NCBI GenBank assembly: GCA_030407005.1
Contig: JAUDYN010000009.1
Span: 1,922,001 to 1,986,000 of the forward strand
From: Desarmillaria ectypa
Taxonomy: Eukaryota > Basidiomycota > Agaricomycetes > Agaricales > Physalacriaceae
Length of the DNA stretch: 64,000 nucleotides
Reading direction: 5' to 3'
Of the stretch, positions 24,790-35,231 are shown piece by piece. How positions within the stretch are numbered: position 1 is the first letter of the stretch; each line of letters starts with the position of its first letter. The notes under the pieces are model-generated. The model ran no database searches. It was not told the origin of the DNA and saw only the letters and a list, made by a program, of their open reading frames with translations. The translations under genes and the position numbers were made by a program.

Positions 24790-25388
24790 GGAAGAAATGA
24801 AATGGAAGAAAAAATAAAAGAAAGCGGGGAACCCAGAGAAAATCAAACAGAAATGAAGACTAAGAAAGAAAGAAATCAGAGAAGGCGAGTCCAAGTCCAA
24901 GCAACATAAGACAACCACGACCCCAAAAACCCAGTCCCAAGAAAACCGGAAAAAAAAAACAAAAACCAAAAAAACCCCAAGAGTCCCACAGAAAGAAGCA
25001 AAAAAAGAAATCCTAAAAGAAATTATGGAAAGGAAGTAAAGAGATGCAGTCCGTGTCCATGCAAAGTCCCCAGAAACCGAGAGAAAGAAAAATAGAGCAG
25101 AAAAACCAGAAAAAGAAAGTTAAAGCAAAAGCACAGTGTATGAAGGAGAGAAAAAGGAAGTGAAGAGACGAGTCCATGCAAAGTCCAAAAATTGGGGAAA
25201 AGAGAAACAAAACTTTTTAAAAAATCGAAGAGCAGCAGACGAAACGCAAGAAGAAAGAAATCGAAAATGTCTGTCCGAAACACAGGCAATCGAGTCCGAG
25301 AGAGATTGAAGTGAAGAACAGTAGATCAAGCTGAAGAAGGAAAAAGGAACAGAAAATTACACCAAAGCATCATGGGAAAGCAAGCAAA
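24790..25388. repeat. Purine-rich, T-poor tract with degenerate repeats
   Basis: About 600 bp that is A/G-rich and very poor in T on the plus strand. It contains a word of about 35 nt twice, about 120 bp apart: AGGAAGTRAAGAGAYG leading into GTCCATGCAAAGTCC at 25055-25069 and 25172-25186. A weaker copy (GAGTCCAAGTCCAAGCAAC) lies near 24888. It sits directly 3' of the kinase stop codon, so its complement would be a pyrimidine-rich 3' UTR. Open frames on the minus strand are Phe-rich artefacts of the base composition. Confidence 0.6.
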
Positions 25389-26577
25389 TCAAGAGAGTGT
25401 GCGAGTAAGAGGAGACATGACCAAGCGAAGCGCACCAGCAGTTGCACGAGCCCGAGTCAACATAGGCAGCTGCACTGTGACTTGTTGACGTGGGACGGGA
25501 GGCGAACTTTGAAGGACCTTCGGAGACGGCTGCACAAGGACGCTGAAATCGATACCCAACCCTAATCCAATCGGCATGGTCCGAGGAGGAGGCATCGTCG
25601 AAGCACAGAAAGATCGATTGACATCCTTGACTCTTGCTGGAGCATTGACAAGTTCGGCATCCGTGAGGAAGAACCTATCGATGTTGTCGATCTCGGCGCG
25701 GAGTTCAAGAAGGGTGATACGTTTTGATGAGCGTAGGTCGAAGACGCGGAGCAGGACACGATTGACGGACGGCGTAATTGGAAAGATTTTGTGAAAATAG
25801 TCGGGATTGCAGAGGAAATAATTGAAGCATGGATCTGAAATCTTAGCGGCGAGCCAAGGGTTTCGTCCAGCAATCATATTGAGGAGGACGATACCTAAAG
25901 CCCACACGTCGCTGCTCCTCGTCGAGTAGGTTGGAGATTTGAAATCCTCGCCCAAGCATTCTGCATGAACAATGCGATTAGGCGGGTGAAAAGATTAATC
26001 AGGAAGGAAGCTTACCAGGACTCTTGTACGCCAGGGTGCCTGCCCCGCGACGATTGTAATTGTCTTCGCATGTTGCTAGACCAAAGTCAGCCAGGAATAC
26101 CTGTGTTCCATCTTCCGAGCAGAGAATGTTCTCAGGCTTGAGGTCCCGATGGAATACTTGATTATCGTGACAATACTGCACGGCATCGATGACCTGAAGG
26201 AAGACCTGCTTCACCAGTGAATCATTGCGATAAAATACCTTCTGTTCCCGGATGGCGTTGTGCAGCTCGCCTCCCGGGCAATAATCCATGACCATGAAGA
26301 TATAATCCTCCTCGATCCACGTAGCGCGATAGGTGATGACGTTGGGATGGCGAGAGACAGTGATATGCGAGGCAATTTCCTTGCTGACTGCCGTAGCACT
26401 TTTCAAGCTGTTAGTCTCGATACATTTAACAGCGAAATAAGCAAAATCATTGGTAGCCTCGACGTCCAGGGCCTTGTACACCTGCCCGTAGTTACCAGAA
26501 CCGAGCAGGTCGACAAGAATGAGCGTCCCATTAGCGATGGACCGGCCGACGAGGTGAGGAACTCTGCTGAAAGGCAT
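25389..26577 (-). CDS. Ser/Thr protein kinase, Ran1/Vhs1/Sks1-like
   Basis: Two exons: 26577-26016 and 25960-25389, with a 55-nt intron (GTAAGC...TGCAG) that joins YKSP to ECLGEDF. The start MPFSRVPHLVGRSIANG places the kinase domain at the N-terminus, as in Ran1/Pat1-type kinases. All catalytic motifs are present: Gly loop LGSGNYGQV, Lys in AVKCIE, FHRDLKPENIL, ADFGLA, SPE, then SSDVWALGIVLLNMIAGRNPW. The tail after the catalytic domain (about 90 residues) is Pro/Ser-rich and unconserved. Mushroom genomes hold many such kinases; relatives in yeasts act in nutrient and meiotic signalling. Its targets here are unknown. Its 3' end abuts the purine-rich tract. Confidence 0.9.
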
Positions 26578-26770
26578 AGTATGTGCAATAACAAAGTATA
26601 TGTGCAAGAAGCAAAGATACACGACTTTCAAAGTCGAGAAGGTGGTGGTAGGAAGGAAAGAGTATTCTGGGGGCGCTCCTATTCACGGGAACGTGATACC
26701 TTACACGCTCTAAGACCCCCAAAAGTAGCCGGTAAGATCGGACCGGGGTGGTTGAGAGCCCCATAATTTC

Positions 26771-27593
26771 TCACCCCTCGTTAATGTATGTATCGAGGGA
26801 CCGGCGGCGCAGTCCTGGCGATGTTTCAAACATACTGAACAAGCTGTGACAACCTACAGAAAAGGCTGATCTGTCAAGACGATCTTCAAGACTTTGTGGT
26901 CTGCTGAGCGTGATCCCATTTTGCCGAATAACCTCCAACTCCTTATGATCATCGAGAAGGACCATATTCGCCTTGCACCAACATGGTGCACTTTGGAGCA
27001 AAACACGAAAAACTGGATGGTTAGATATGTCCCTGTATGTTACAAGTCGTAGCGCAAGGTCGAAGTCTCCCGCTCTCTCAAGCTGCTTGCGGAGGATATC
27101 GCAAACGCGATGAGGGGTTTTATGTCGTATCTCCAGTCGGATGAATGTCCAGAGTTTGAAAGTATGAATGCTAATGGTCTGCCAGTTTCTGCAAATTTGA
27201 GACAGTATCTGTTCCATAGCGGCTCGGATTACGACTATCTCTGTCGGGACTGATAGAAATGGCGAAAATGTCATAGAGTATGTCGTCTGGAACTTTGAGC
27301 ACCGGATGAAGGATAGCCCTAGCATCGGCAACATTGGCTATTGCCTGGTCCCGTTCCACTTCCAGCGCTTTTAGGAGCTGAGATGCGGTGCTGACCTTTT
27401 GATAAAGAACAGCGCGAGCATTTTCGCCTTCCGAAATCACAGATTTCAGGTGGGTGTATTGAGAATATGTAGGCGATTATTGTGACTGAGTAGCTCAGTG
27501 ATTTGTGCAGATCGAGTTGGCTGGTGAAAGTCTGGGAGGAAGGATGCAAGCAGCAAAGCTGTGATCAAACCAAGTCTTATCGATTCGCGACAT
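26771..27593 (-). pseudogene. Truncated, frameshifted copy of the F-box gene at 31.1 kb
   Basis: From ATG 27591-27593 (MSRIDKTWFDHSF) the sequence matches the N-terminal part of the F-box protein encoded at 31143-32717, block by block: QPTRSAQITELLSHNN, then AIANVADARAILHPV and VPDDILYDIFAIS (F-box-like), then LWTFIRLEIRHKTPH, LRKQLERAGDFDLALR and VFRVLLQSAPCW. The frame changes near 27550 (extra base in GCTTGCATCC relative to the intact copy), in-frame stops occur near 27445, and the frame shifts again near 27290, where about 20 bp are also missing. Similarity stops near 26800, about 220 residues before the end of the intact protein, at the upstream region of the kinase gene. Clearly a non-functional partial duplicate. 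Confidence 0.85.
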
Positions 27594-29040
27594 GCTCAAA
27601 TTAAATTTCCACCGCTATGCATCGCGTTAACATCAGGTAAAAAGAAAGGCATGTAGCAATCACCGGGAGCAGAAACAATATCGAAATTTCCTGGAGAGCT
27701 GTCGTGGTGGTAAGTAGCAATTTTAAAAAAAACGAGGGAAAAATGTTGAGAAATGAGCGAGAAACGATGCAAAAGTTTTTCAGAGCCGAATCTCGAAAAA
27801 AAAGAGTCAGCCCACCCAAAAAGGCAGCTTCGCCAACATTACTTGCAAACAGCGATGAAGGGGCCCCTCAAGCCTCGGTTGTGTTGGTTCCTGGTCCGAT
27901 CTTCCGTTCAATTCGAGTATTTGGCTTCTCATCATCATCAATTACTACATATCTCCTTCTCGATTGTTGACACAGAATCGGACAGCAATTCTGCGTATCA
28001 GAAGGAGGACAGCAGAGGCTTTTTTTTGAGTGCTAAGATTTTGGGAATCAGCCTTGCTTGGTGAACAGCAAAAGTACACATACGACAGATCCTTTTGCCG
28101 ATTTTTTTTACCTACCCCTTGTGCGTCGGTAGCATGCTCTGGAAAGGGCAGCTGGAAAAGCGGCTTTGAGCGAAGACGTTGGGAGGCCTGGATGCTGAAT
28201 ATCCTTATGAAGCCAATGGTCGGGGCATCTGCATAAGGTGTGTGCCGAGTTTCCTCCATCATTGCTTGAACTCAAATTTCTGTAGAGACAACAGCCACCG
28301 AATACGAACTACCTGGGAGATTTTCTATGTCCAATCCAGCAGCTATAAGCGAAGATTATAGCCTTCGGCATTCCCAATGCCGTTACGGTCTGTCCTATGG
28401 TTTCTTCGTGGCCGTAAATTGGCGGTCAAACAATCAAAGAAGGGACAGAAGCTTTTCCCTATTCCGCGTCGCATTCGTGGGGATCTATGCATTCGCCGTT
28501 AGCATGATGGTGGACCTAGCACAAAGGAACGCCGAAGAGAGCGTGGTCTGTGCTAAATATGCTATCCTCAGTAGCGTCATGATGGGTAGATTTTTTAGCT
28601 TGCGAGATGTACCCTAAGGAACTGACGCCCATATGAAACCATCCAGATATATTCGTTCCGCTGGAGAGTAGATGGCCTCTTTGAAATGATGAAACGACAC
28701 CGCAGTTATTGGTGCATTGATAGGAACCAGGCCGTTCGGATGTCGAACTTGACCGAACCCAGTGGGTCCTGTTCTTTCTTCTCATCACATTCACCATCTC
28801 AAAGTCTGCAGGGTACCTCCAGCTCCATGAAAAGCCTTGCTCACTAAGATACTTCCACAGCCCGTCAAAACGGCGCATTGCCCTCACTAGTCGGTCGGTA
28901 CGGCACGTTCTACCGCGATCGATTTATCCTTCCTTCAATCTTGGGGCAGAACGATCTCGTTTGTTGGGCATCACTAATATTCAATTGCTTCGCATAAACT
29001 ACATAAACCCTGACAGAGTAACTGTCTTTTTCTGTTCTAC
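27594..29040. other. Intergenic region, no supportable gene
   Basis: About 1.4 kb. Open frames of 60-125 codons exist on both strands (for example 28887-28516 minus), but without ATG context, splice support or any recognisable family. Poly-A and poly-T runs occur near 27725 and 28020. May contain further relics. Confidence 0.4.
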
Positions 29041-29364
29041 ATGACATCCAATAACCATGGCCAATCTCACCACATCAATCTTACCTCTTTGGACTCAAAA
29101 TCAGTCCCTGTACCAGATGCTTCCCAGCAACTGACTGTCTTCGAAGGGGTACTTCCCGGGAATTTGGACGAGTCTGAAATTGCAAAATGAGAACTTGAAG
29201 ATGGTGACAACATGAAGTGGCTGGAGCATTTCATCATTGGAGCAAAGGATGATATCAGAACGCAGTTGCCTCATAGAGGAACGGTATCAGCGGAATTCAC
29301 AGCTGATCGCGAAAGGAAAACTCGCGTGCGTTATAGCAACTGTGATTTCTTGGCTTGTCGTTGA
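29041..29364 (+). pseudogene. Small ORF interrupted by one in-frame TGA
   Basis: A single frame runs from ATG 29041 (MTSNNHGQSHHINLTSLDS) through GNLDESEIAK to TGA at 29188-29190. It then continues in the same frame as ELEDGDNMKWLEHFIIGAKD, with charged coding-like sequence, until TGA at 29362-29364. Without the first stop it would be a 107-residue protein. Family unknown. Either a decayed gene or the stop lies in an intron I cannot place. Confidence 0.35.
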
Positions 29365-29727
29365 CTTGGGTGAAATCTAGCTTAAAACATGCGTTAGGCA
29401 TTGATATCGTGCTTTGACATACTTGTGTAGTCAGGACGTTACCTCTGCCTCCACTGTAACAGACAGACAATTGAAGCCAGTTTGCAGCATTGTTCAATAT
29501 TGACGGAACTTGCAGGTACCAGCACAGCAGACAAGCCTGGCTATGAACAGTGGCACTTGAACAGGTCTTTGTCGCCCGCCGTCTTTGGCCAAGACCCACG
29601 TCCCCTATCTTTGTTTTCTCGCCATGTATCGGCAAAAATGTTGGCATTGTTCGTCTCCACACCGAGTTAAAAGCAGTTCGGGCTATGACCGTCATTCACG
29701 ACATTTATTTTCGCCCATCCTTCCGTG
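29365..29727. other. Intergenic region
   Basis: About 360 bp upstream of the Cys/His-motif gene. Only overlapping chance frames are seen. Confidence 0.4.
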
Positions 29728-30515
29728 ATGAACGGACTCGACTATCCTATCTCTTACCAATATGGCGAGAGTCAACCATATTTCCCGGCCCCTCCCTCAG
29801 CTTCTTTCGCTGCGCCAACGTATGGAGCAGCCACAAATCCCCAGATTCATTCCCAGCAAGCTTTTAGTGGGCTTCAAACGCCCGCTCCGTCGCCGACATC
29901 GACGGTATCGATGCCTCACACAGAATCTTCGACCTCGAACCAGCCTTTAGGCTGGAGCGCTCCATCGAGACAAACGAGTCGCCCGTGCCGCTGTGGCCGC
30001 GGAAAGTGCAGGTGGCGATTCTTCTACCCCATCCGAATGATGATCGCCGTCCACGAAGTTCTCCCATTCCAAACCCAACTCCAAGGATCCTAGTCAGTAG
30101 ACCTTCACGGGTGTAATCCCAAGCTGAAACTCATTTTTTTTACAGTACTACCACCCGCCCCCCGCGGGAACTCAGCGTGTCCCAAAAGGAGACGTTCCTG
30201 GTGTCGCAGAACGGTACCGAAGTGAGTTTCCTGAAAACGTTCGAGAGCCCGCTTTATCGATATTGCCGGGACAATGCGAAGCGGAGGCGACTTTTCCTCC
30301 AATGCGAGCCTTGGATTGATGTGGACAGGATCGAGCCGGACAAGGTGGTGTGCTTGGGGTGCGGGTGTGATGTCTCTCTTGGGAGCGTTGAGTATAATCC
30401 AGGTAACTGGATGCGCCATCGAGACTGGTGTGTCGGTATCGAGAACGCGATTTTGTGCTCTGTTGTGGATGCTTGGGAAGCCAAGAGTGCGAAGTCGTTG
30501 GCGGTGAACCCTTGA
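29728..30515 (+). CDS. Hypothetical protein with C-x2-C...H-x3-C motif
   Basis: Starts at ATG 29728 (MNGLDYPISYQYGESQPYF), then a Pro/Ser/Thr-rich disordered region. The C-terminal part (30150-30515) is folded-looking and carries CLGCGCDVSLGSVEYNPGNW followed by MRHRDWC. Two Cys, then Trp, His and Cys give a possible zinc-binding motif that I have seen in many uncharacterised Agaricomycete proteins. Stop at 30513-30515. To keep frame the middle needs introns: 30006-30058 (53 nt, weak donor GTGCAG), which joins GRGN to SPIPNPTPR, and 30113-30145, which is only 33 nt and therefore doubtful. The alternative is a frameshift. Function unknown; a transcription-related role would be a guess. Confidence 0.5.
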
Positions 30516-31142
30516 TGTACTGTCTGTACTACCTGCTGTATCTTTAATTCTATGAATTTTATTGAGCGTGCTGAATCCACGGGGCTGACAAAGTTGATTT
30601 CAGAGCTAACGGTAGCCTGAGCATTCAAAGATCATTTCCTTAAGTACTATGGATTCCGCGGCCGGAACTGATTCTTGACGTTATCAACTCGTCTCTTCAT
30701 GAGTTGACCCTCATTGATCAGCAGGTGATATTGTTGAAATCGTACTGTGAACAGTCACTCACTCAATTCAGCCTGTTGATGCCGAATGCACCAGCGACAC
30801 GTCGGCCATGGTTCTGGAACCAAGTGGTCATGGCCGACAATGGGACGGTTGAGATATGTGGCCCTATCGTACTGATCTGGGACCTATGACGCACCGCTTC
30901 GCAGCCCCCGTGTTCTCAAGCACAACATACCTGACCGTGCTATCGTTCGCGGTTCGATCACATAAGTGAACGTCTCCACGTGTATCTACCCCATGTGTTC
31001 CCATTCTCGCAGAAAGGGTAATTGCTAGAGAAGTCCCACTCATGGGCTGTGCAAAGCACGAACTTCTGGGGGGACAGTACCTGCAGGAAAGAGTTTCAAA
31101 CTTCATAGGTGCGTGAACATCACTTTACGGATCTTGGTTTCT
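30516..31142. other. Convergent intergenic region
   Basis: About 630 bp between convergent genes. A 61-codon plus-strand frame near 30704 shows no family. Nothing else recognised. Confidence 0.45.
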
Positions 31143-32717
31143 CTACGTATCCCATTCAATGGCATTGCACTTATACCTGTATCTGTCCCATCCGAGATCC
31201 CAATCAATTAACAGACCCTCGTCGCAAAGTGCCTGCCATTGTTCAGCCACTGCAGGTTGAAAACTTTCTCCTAGGGTGACTTTTGATAGACTACCAGCCG
31301 ACCACCGTGATCTTGCGAATTCAATAATGGCGACCTGCTTCTGGTGGGATCCAACCGAATGGAAGTGCGCGAGATGGGGTGCAACGTCCGGCAAGACACT
31401 CATCTCTCGAAAGAAGTCGCTTGGAATATGCGTACAGGAAAGCCATAGATAATGCAGGTTGCGCAATTTGCGCAGAAAATCGATTAGTCTCTGTACATCT
31501 CCGAGTGTGAGCCTCATCTTCCCCGGTGATATGTGCAGGCGCGTTATTAGATCGGGGTGTGTTATTATAGGATAGGAAAGTCTGATGCCCGTCTCTGTGC
31601 CCACTTCCAGCGCTTGGAGAGCAGGAACTGTGAGATGAGAATATGTATTGGCGACCCCTTGATCCGTGCAGCTCTGGCCTCTGATACATAGCGATGAAAG
31701 GTTCGGAAGCTCGACGGCCTCGGAGGAGATAAGTTCATCATGCCCGCCAAGCGCGAGACTTTTCAGATTCTGCATATGTGGAAGGATATCAACGAAAAAG
31801 AAGCTGCTTGTAAGCTTTGCGCTGATGCTCAAATGTGTGATACGCCCGAGGAGCGTCGGTTCCGGCCCCATGTATTCCCACCCCCTGCTTTCAAACGAAC
31901 CGACAGCAAGGCGGCGCAAGTTTGGCGACATTTCGAATACCCCGAACAGGTGATGAAAACATATGGCCAAGCTCCTTGCTGTCAAAAAAATACCCAGACT
32001 TTGTAGTCTGCTAAGCGCGCTTCCATTTTGCCGGATAGCCTCCAGTTCTTTATCATCACCGATAATCATTTTTGCTTTGTGCCAATATGGTGCACTTGCC
32101 AGTAAAACACGAAAGATTGGAAGATTGGAGAACTCCCCAAGTGATTCATACTGCAACTCCAGGTCGCGACCTTTCGCTCTCTCAAGCCGTTTGCGCAGAA
32201 GGTGTTCGAGGTTGTGAGGCCGGGGGCCATGGAAAGTGTCCATAATGTCCACTCGGATAAATGTCCAGAGTTTGGTAGTACGAATACTGATGTTTCTCCA
32301 GCTTCTGCAAACTCGAGACAGTGTCCACGGGGCCTCTCCTGTGTAGGGACAACTTTCACGAGGACAACTTTTCTCGAGATCGACACAGGCGGAAAAAATG
32401 ACATAGAGAACATCGTCTGGAACCATGCGAATTGGATGAAGGACAAAATTAGCATCCGCGACGTTGGCGATGGCTTGGCCCCTCTCTGCCTTCAGGGCTT
32501 CCAGGAGCTGACAAGCTGCCTTGATTTTGTGATCAAGAACAGCAAGCGCAGCTTCGCCTTCTGCGATCACAGACTTCAAGTAGGCATGTTCGGAGTCTGT
32601 AGGCAGGTTATTGTGACCAAGTAATTCTGCAATTTTTGCAGATCGAGTCGGTTGGTAAAAGTCTGGGAGGAAGGACGCTATGATAGGATCAAACCCAATC
32701 TTATCCATTCGCGACAT
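31143..32717 (-). CDS. F-box / leucine-rich-repeat-like protein
   Basis: Intronless ORF of 524 codons from ATG 32715-32717 (MSRMDKIGFDPIIASFLPD); a codon or two of open frame upstream lack an ATG. Layout: a helical N-terminal stretch (AALAVLDHKIKAACQLLEAL), the F-box-like core with VPDDVLYVIFSACVDLEKS and LSRVCRSWRNISI, then repeating Leu-rich segments (RITHLSISAKL, NLSSLCIRGQSC, LRNLHYLWLSCTHIP) that probably form an LRR-like substrate platform. This is the common expanded F-box type of Agaricomycetes, thought to link substrates to SCF ubiquitin ligases through Skp1. Substrate unknown. A partial decayed copy lies 4 kb to the left at 26771-27593 in the same orientation. Confidence 0.85.
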   Translation of the reverse strand: MSRMDKIGFDPIIASFLPDFYQPTRSAKIAELLGHNNLPTDSEHAYLKSVIAEGEAALAVLDHKIKAACQLLEALKAERGQAIANVADANFVLHPIRMVPDDVLYVIFSACVDLEKSCPRESCPYTGEAPWTLSRVCRSWRNISIRTTKLWTFIRVDIMDTFHGPRPHNLEHLLRKRLERAKGRDLELQYESLGEFSNLPIFRVLLASAPYWHKAKMIIGDDKELEAIRQNGSALSRLQSLGIFLTARSLAICFHHLFGVFEMSPNLRRLAVGSFESRGWEYMGPEPTLLGRITHLSISAKLTSSFFFVDILPHMQNLKSLALGGHDELISSEAVELPNLSSLCIRGQSCTDQGVANTYSHLTVPALQALEVGTETGIRLSYPIITHPDLITRLHISPGKMRLTLGDVQRLIDFLRKLRNLHYLWLSCTHIPSDFFREMSVLPDVAPHLAHFHSVGSHQKQVAIIEFARSRWSAGSLSKVTLGESFQPAVAEQWQALCDEGLLIDWDLGWDRYRYKCNAIEWDT

Positions 32718-33196
32718 ATTCAACTAGATTCATGCTATGAATTTATGATTAGTTTACATTCAAAGTCAGAACATGAATGCATACCGTTCATGCTACTTAT
32801 CCTTCGAAATGAGATAGTGGGAGAAGCCAAGACAACGACGGGTAGCACAGCCATACATTTACCAAAAGCAGCCTATCTTTCTCTCGTTACTGAGAGTTTA
32901 TCATTTGTCGCCGATCCCGACTACAACGCCTATATGAGACTGCTCAAGTAAAGAAAGTTGAAGAATGCGCACAAAATCACCGAAGTGAGGCGAGATAAAT
33001 ACGCCAGAATAGTCAAGCACTGAGCTATTCGTGCTTAGTACACCCATAGCATAGTGGATTTATACAAATATACTGCGTATGATGACCTGGTCCTTCCCTA
33101 TCTTATCTTCCCTCTCCCTTTTTTCCCAAGTGAAGCTGGTAATAAAACGTGATAGCCTCGTCCAAACAGCCGGTGGGCCGAAGAATCTATCCAAAT
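32718..33196. other. Intergenic region
   Basis: About 480 bp holding the F-box promoter and the 3' end of the DUF6535 relic. A plus-strand frame near 32652-32951 overlaps the F-box gene start and is a shadow. Confidence 0.45.
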
Positions 33197-35103
33197 CTAC
33201 GATGGCATTGCGCAGGTCCCTCTTGATATCCCCTTGACTGAACGGAAGCGATTTTGTTCAAATTTAAACGCCTGAATCTGGAGTATTCTGAAATATGCAT
33301 CACCGTCGGCGAGATGCTCAAGTCTGGCTCGACAGACATTCCACGTCAAACGGTCACGGGGCCGTAGTCTGGCCAAGTCCAGCACTCCTGTGTTGTCTGC
33401 CCCAATATACCACGGTAAGATAGAGACAACTGCCAGAATCGTAAAAGCTTGAAATAGATTATCCGCCTTGTATAGATAGTTTATTTGCTCTTTAAGGCAT
33501 GAATGGTCCCAAGAAAGCTCTATTGTCACATCCTGTCTGACCGCACGGGAGGAACGTACGCCTTCATGAAGTGATACTTTGAATCCACCTGAAAGGCCGA
33601 CAACACCCGAAAACCGTCTTGGCGCTGGAAGATCCAAGAGGCGCCAAAGAGAGGAAACCGTACCGGAAAACGTCCGCAGATGCCAAGGCCATACCCTGCT
33701 TCTCGTCTTCCCTCATTACTCAAATCAGCATCCCATAATAGATGGGCTTCGTGGTCTGACATATGTAGAATGCTAAAAATTTTATTCGGAAAAGGTTCGG
33801 AGTTATTGTCCCATTTGAACTGAGCTGTACCCGTACGTGGTTCTCATAAAGGGATGCACGTAAGTCCAACACTTGAACATAAAGGCTCTGTAGGACTTTG
33901 GTTTGAATTGATTGGCTGAAAAAGTCGGTGTCGACTACTTGACGTAATGTGAGAAAAACAGCACGCTGGGCAGCACGATGCTCTCTCCACTCGAAAGACG
34001 AGCGATCAAGAAGTATAAGGGCTTCCGAAAAAGCTCTCTTTTGAGGGGTAGGTCCGCGCAATCTGCTTCGTCGAGTGCTGAGTCAAGAATAGAAGAGATA
34101 GGAGTGGTGTCTGATTCCAAGAAAGGTTGCTGATTCATGGTGTGACCAGAAAAGAGATTAATCATCGCGAGTGAAAGCCGTAGCCGTATAGACAATGAAT
34201 CATCTTTTGATACGTCAAACTCGGCGAACGTTTTCAAGAGAGCGATAGTGACCTCGTTGTTAACAAGTGTCCCTCACGGCATCGCGGAAAGTCATGGCAA
34301 CAGGTATAGTGATGCTGACTGAGTCGCTGTCGGTGATTGTGGATGGCGACTGTTCGGGTGAGAATATGTGATAGCGGGGTTTTGTATGGGCACTGGGAAT
34401 AGCGAGGAGGAAGGATATTCGATACTAAGTATGCTGCATACGACACAACGCCGATAACAACTACCACCGATGCAATAGCAACGTTGAGGGGAACCAGGAA
34501 TACAACAAGGCCCAGGAAGAAAAATGCAAGAGCGATATACATGAGGACGGGTAGAAGGCCGATATAGTAGGGACGTGCCAGGCTTCTAGACCCATATACC
34601 GATAATGGCGTATAAGGCTACGATCGCGAGGTGTACCGAGTGGAATAGACATATACTGATACAACCATTGCTTGACCAGTACAGCAATCAGTGCAGTCAC
34701 CAGACTCAGAGAGAGAGACTGATGAACCACAGTCCGTTGACCCAGGATGTACCGGCAGGATTGAAGACGGTGGTGGGAGTTAAGCCGTTTGCAAGCGCGC
34801 GCTATATGAGAACGAGCTTAAATAGCAGCGGGGCCGACACCTCTACGAAGTCAAGCTGAAGGTTCTGCGATGTCTGAACCACAAAGGTTGTCACAACAGT
34901 AGAGAAAAGACCAGCCTGTTCAACGACATCAGTGCTGTTCACCGACATATATTATGTTGCTGTTGACTTACAAAGATGGGAAGTACACCAACTGAATCTC
35001 TGGAATCTTCAACCATTGCTGTATCATGAATCTGGGTTTCATCCTGGTATGTTCGCCAGACTCTGGCGTACGGGCCAGCCTCCTCAGACATGGACGCAAT
35101 CAT
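33197..35103 (-). pseudogene. Decayed DUF6535-type membrane protein gene
   Basis: The minus strand reads MSEEAGPYARVWRTYQDETQ, GLFSTVVTTFVVQTSQNLQ, then SLSLVTALIAVLVKQWLYQY, RDRSLIRHYRYMGLEAWHVP, MYIALAFFFLGLVVFLVPLN and SYAAYLVSNILPP. These are the signature blocks of DUF6535, an Agaricomycete membrane domain of unknown function. The first two are joined by an intron. The gene is broken: TAG at 34802-34804 after FKLVLI; a frame change in a TC microsatellite near 34710; another frame change near 34560 between AWHVPTI and MYIALAF; and further frame changes through 34.2-33.2 kb, where the long helical C-terminal half is spread over three frames. No single splice scheme rescues all of these, so I call a pseudogene. 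Confidence 0.75.
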
Positions 35104-35231
35104 GACAATATTCGGCAATCAGATCGACGTACCGGGCCTATCCATAACTTGAAATTGTCATAAAAATTCGTAAAACATTGAACACTAGTACTAGTACTAC
35201 AAACCACGTCTCATATTGGCACAGAAAATCA

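Noticed and set aside
24730..25330. Phe-rich minus-strand open frames
   Set aside because: They result from the purine-rich composition of the plus strand; translations are runs of F, S and L without structure.
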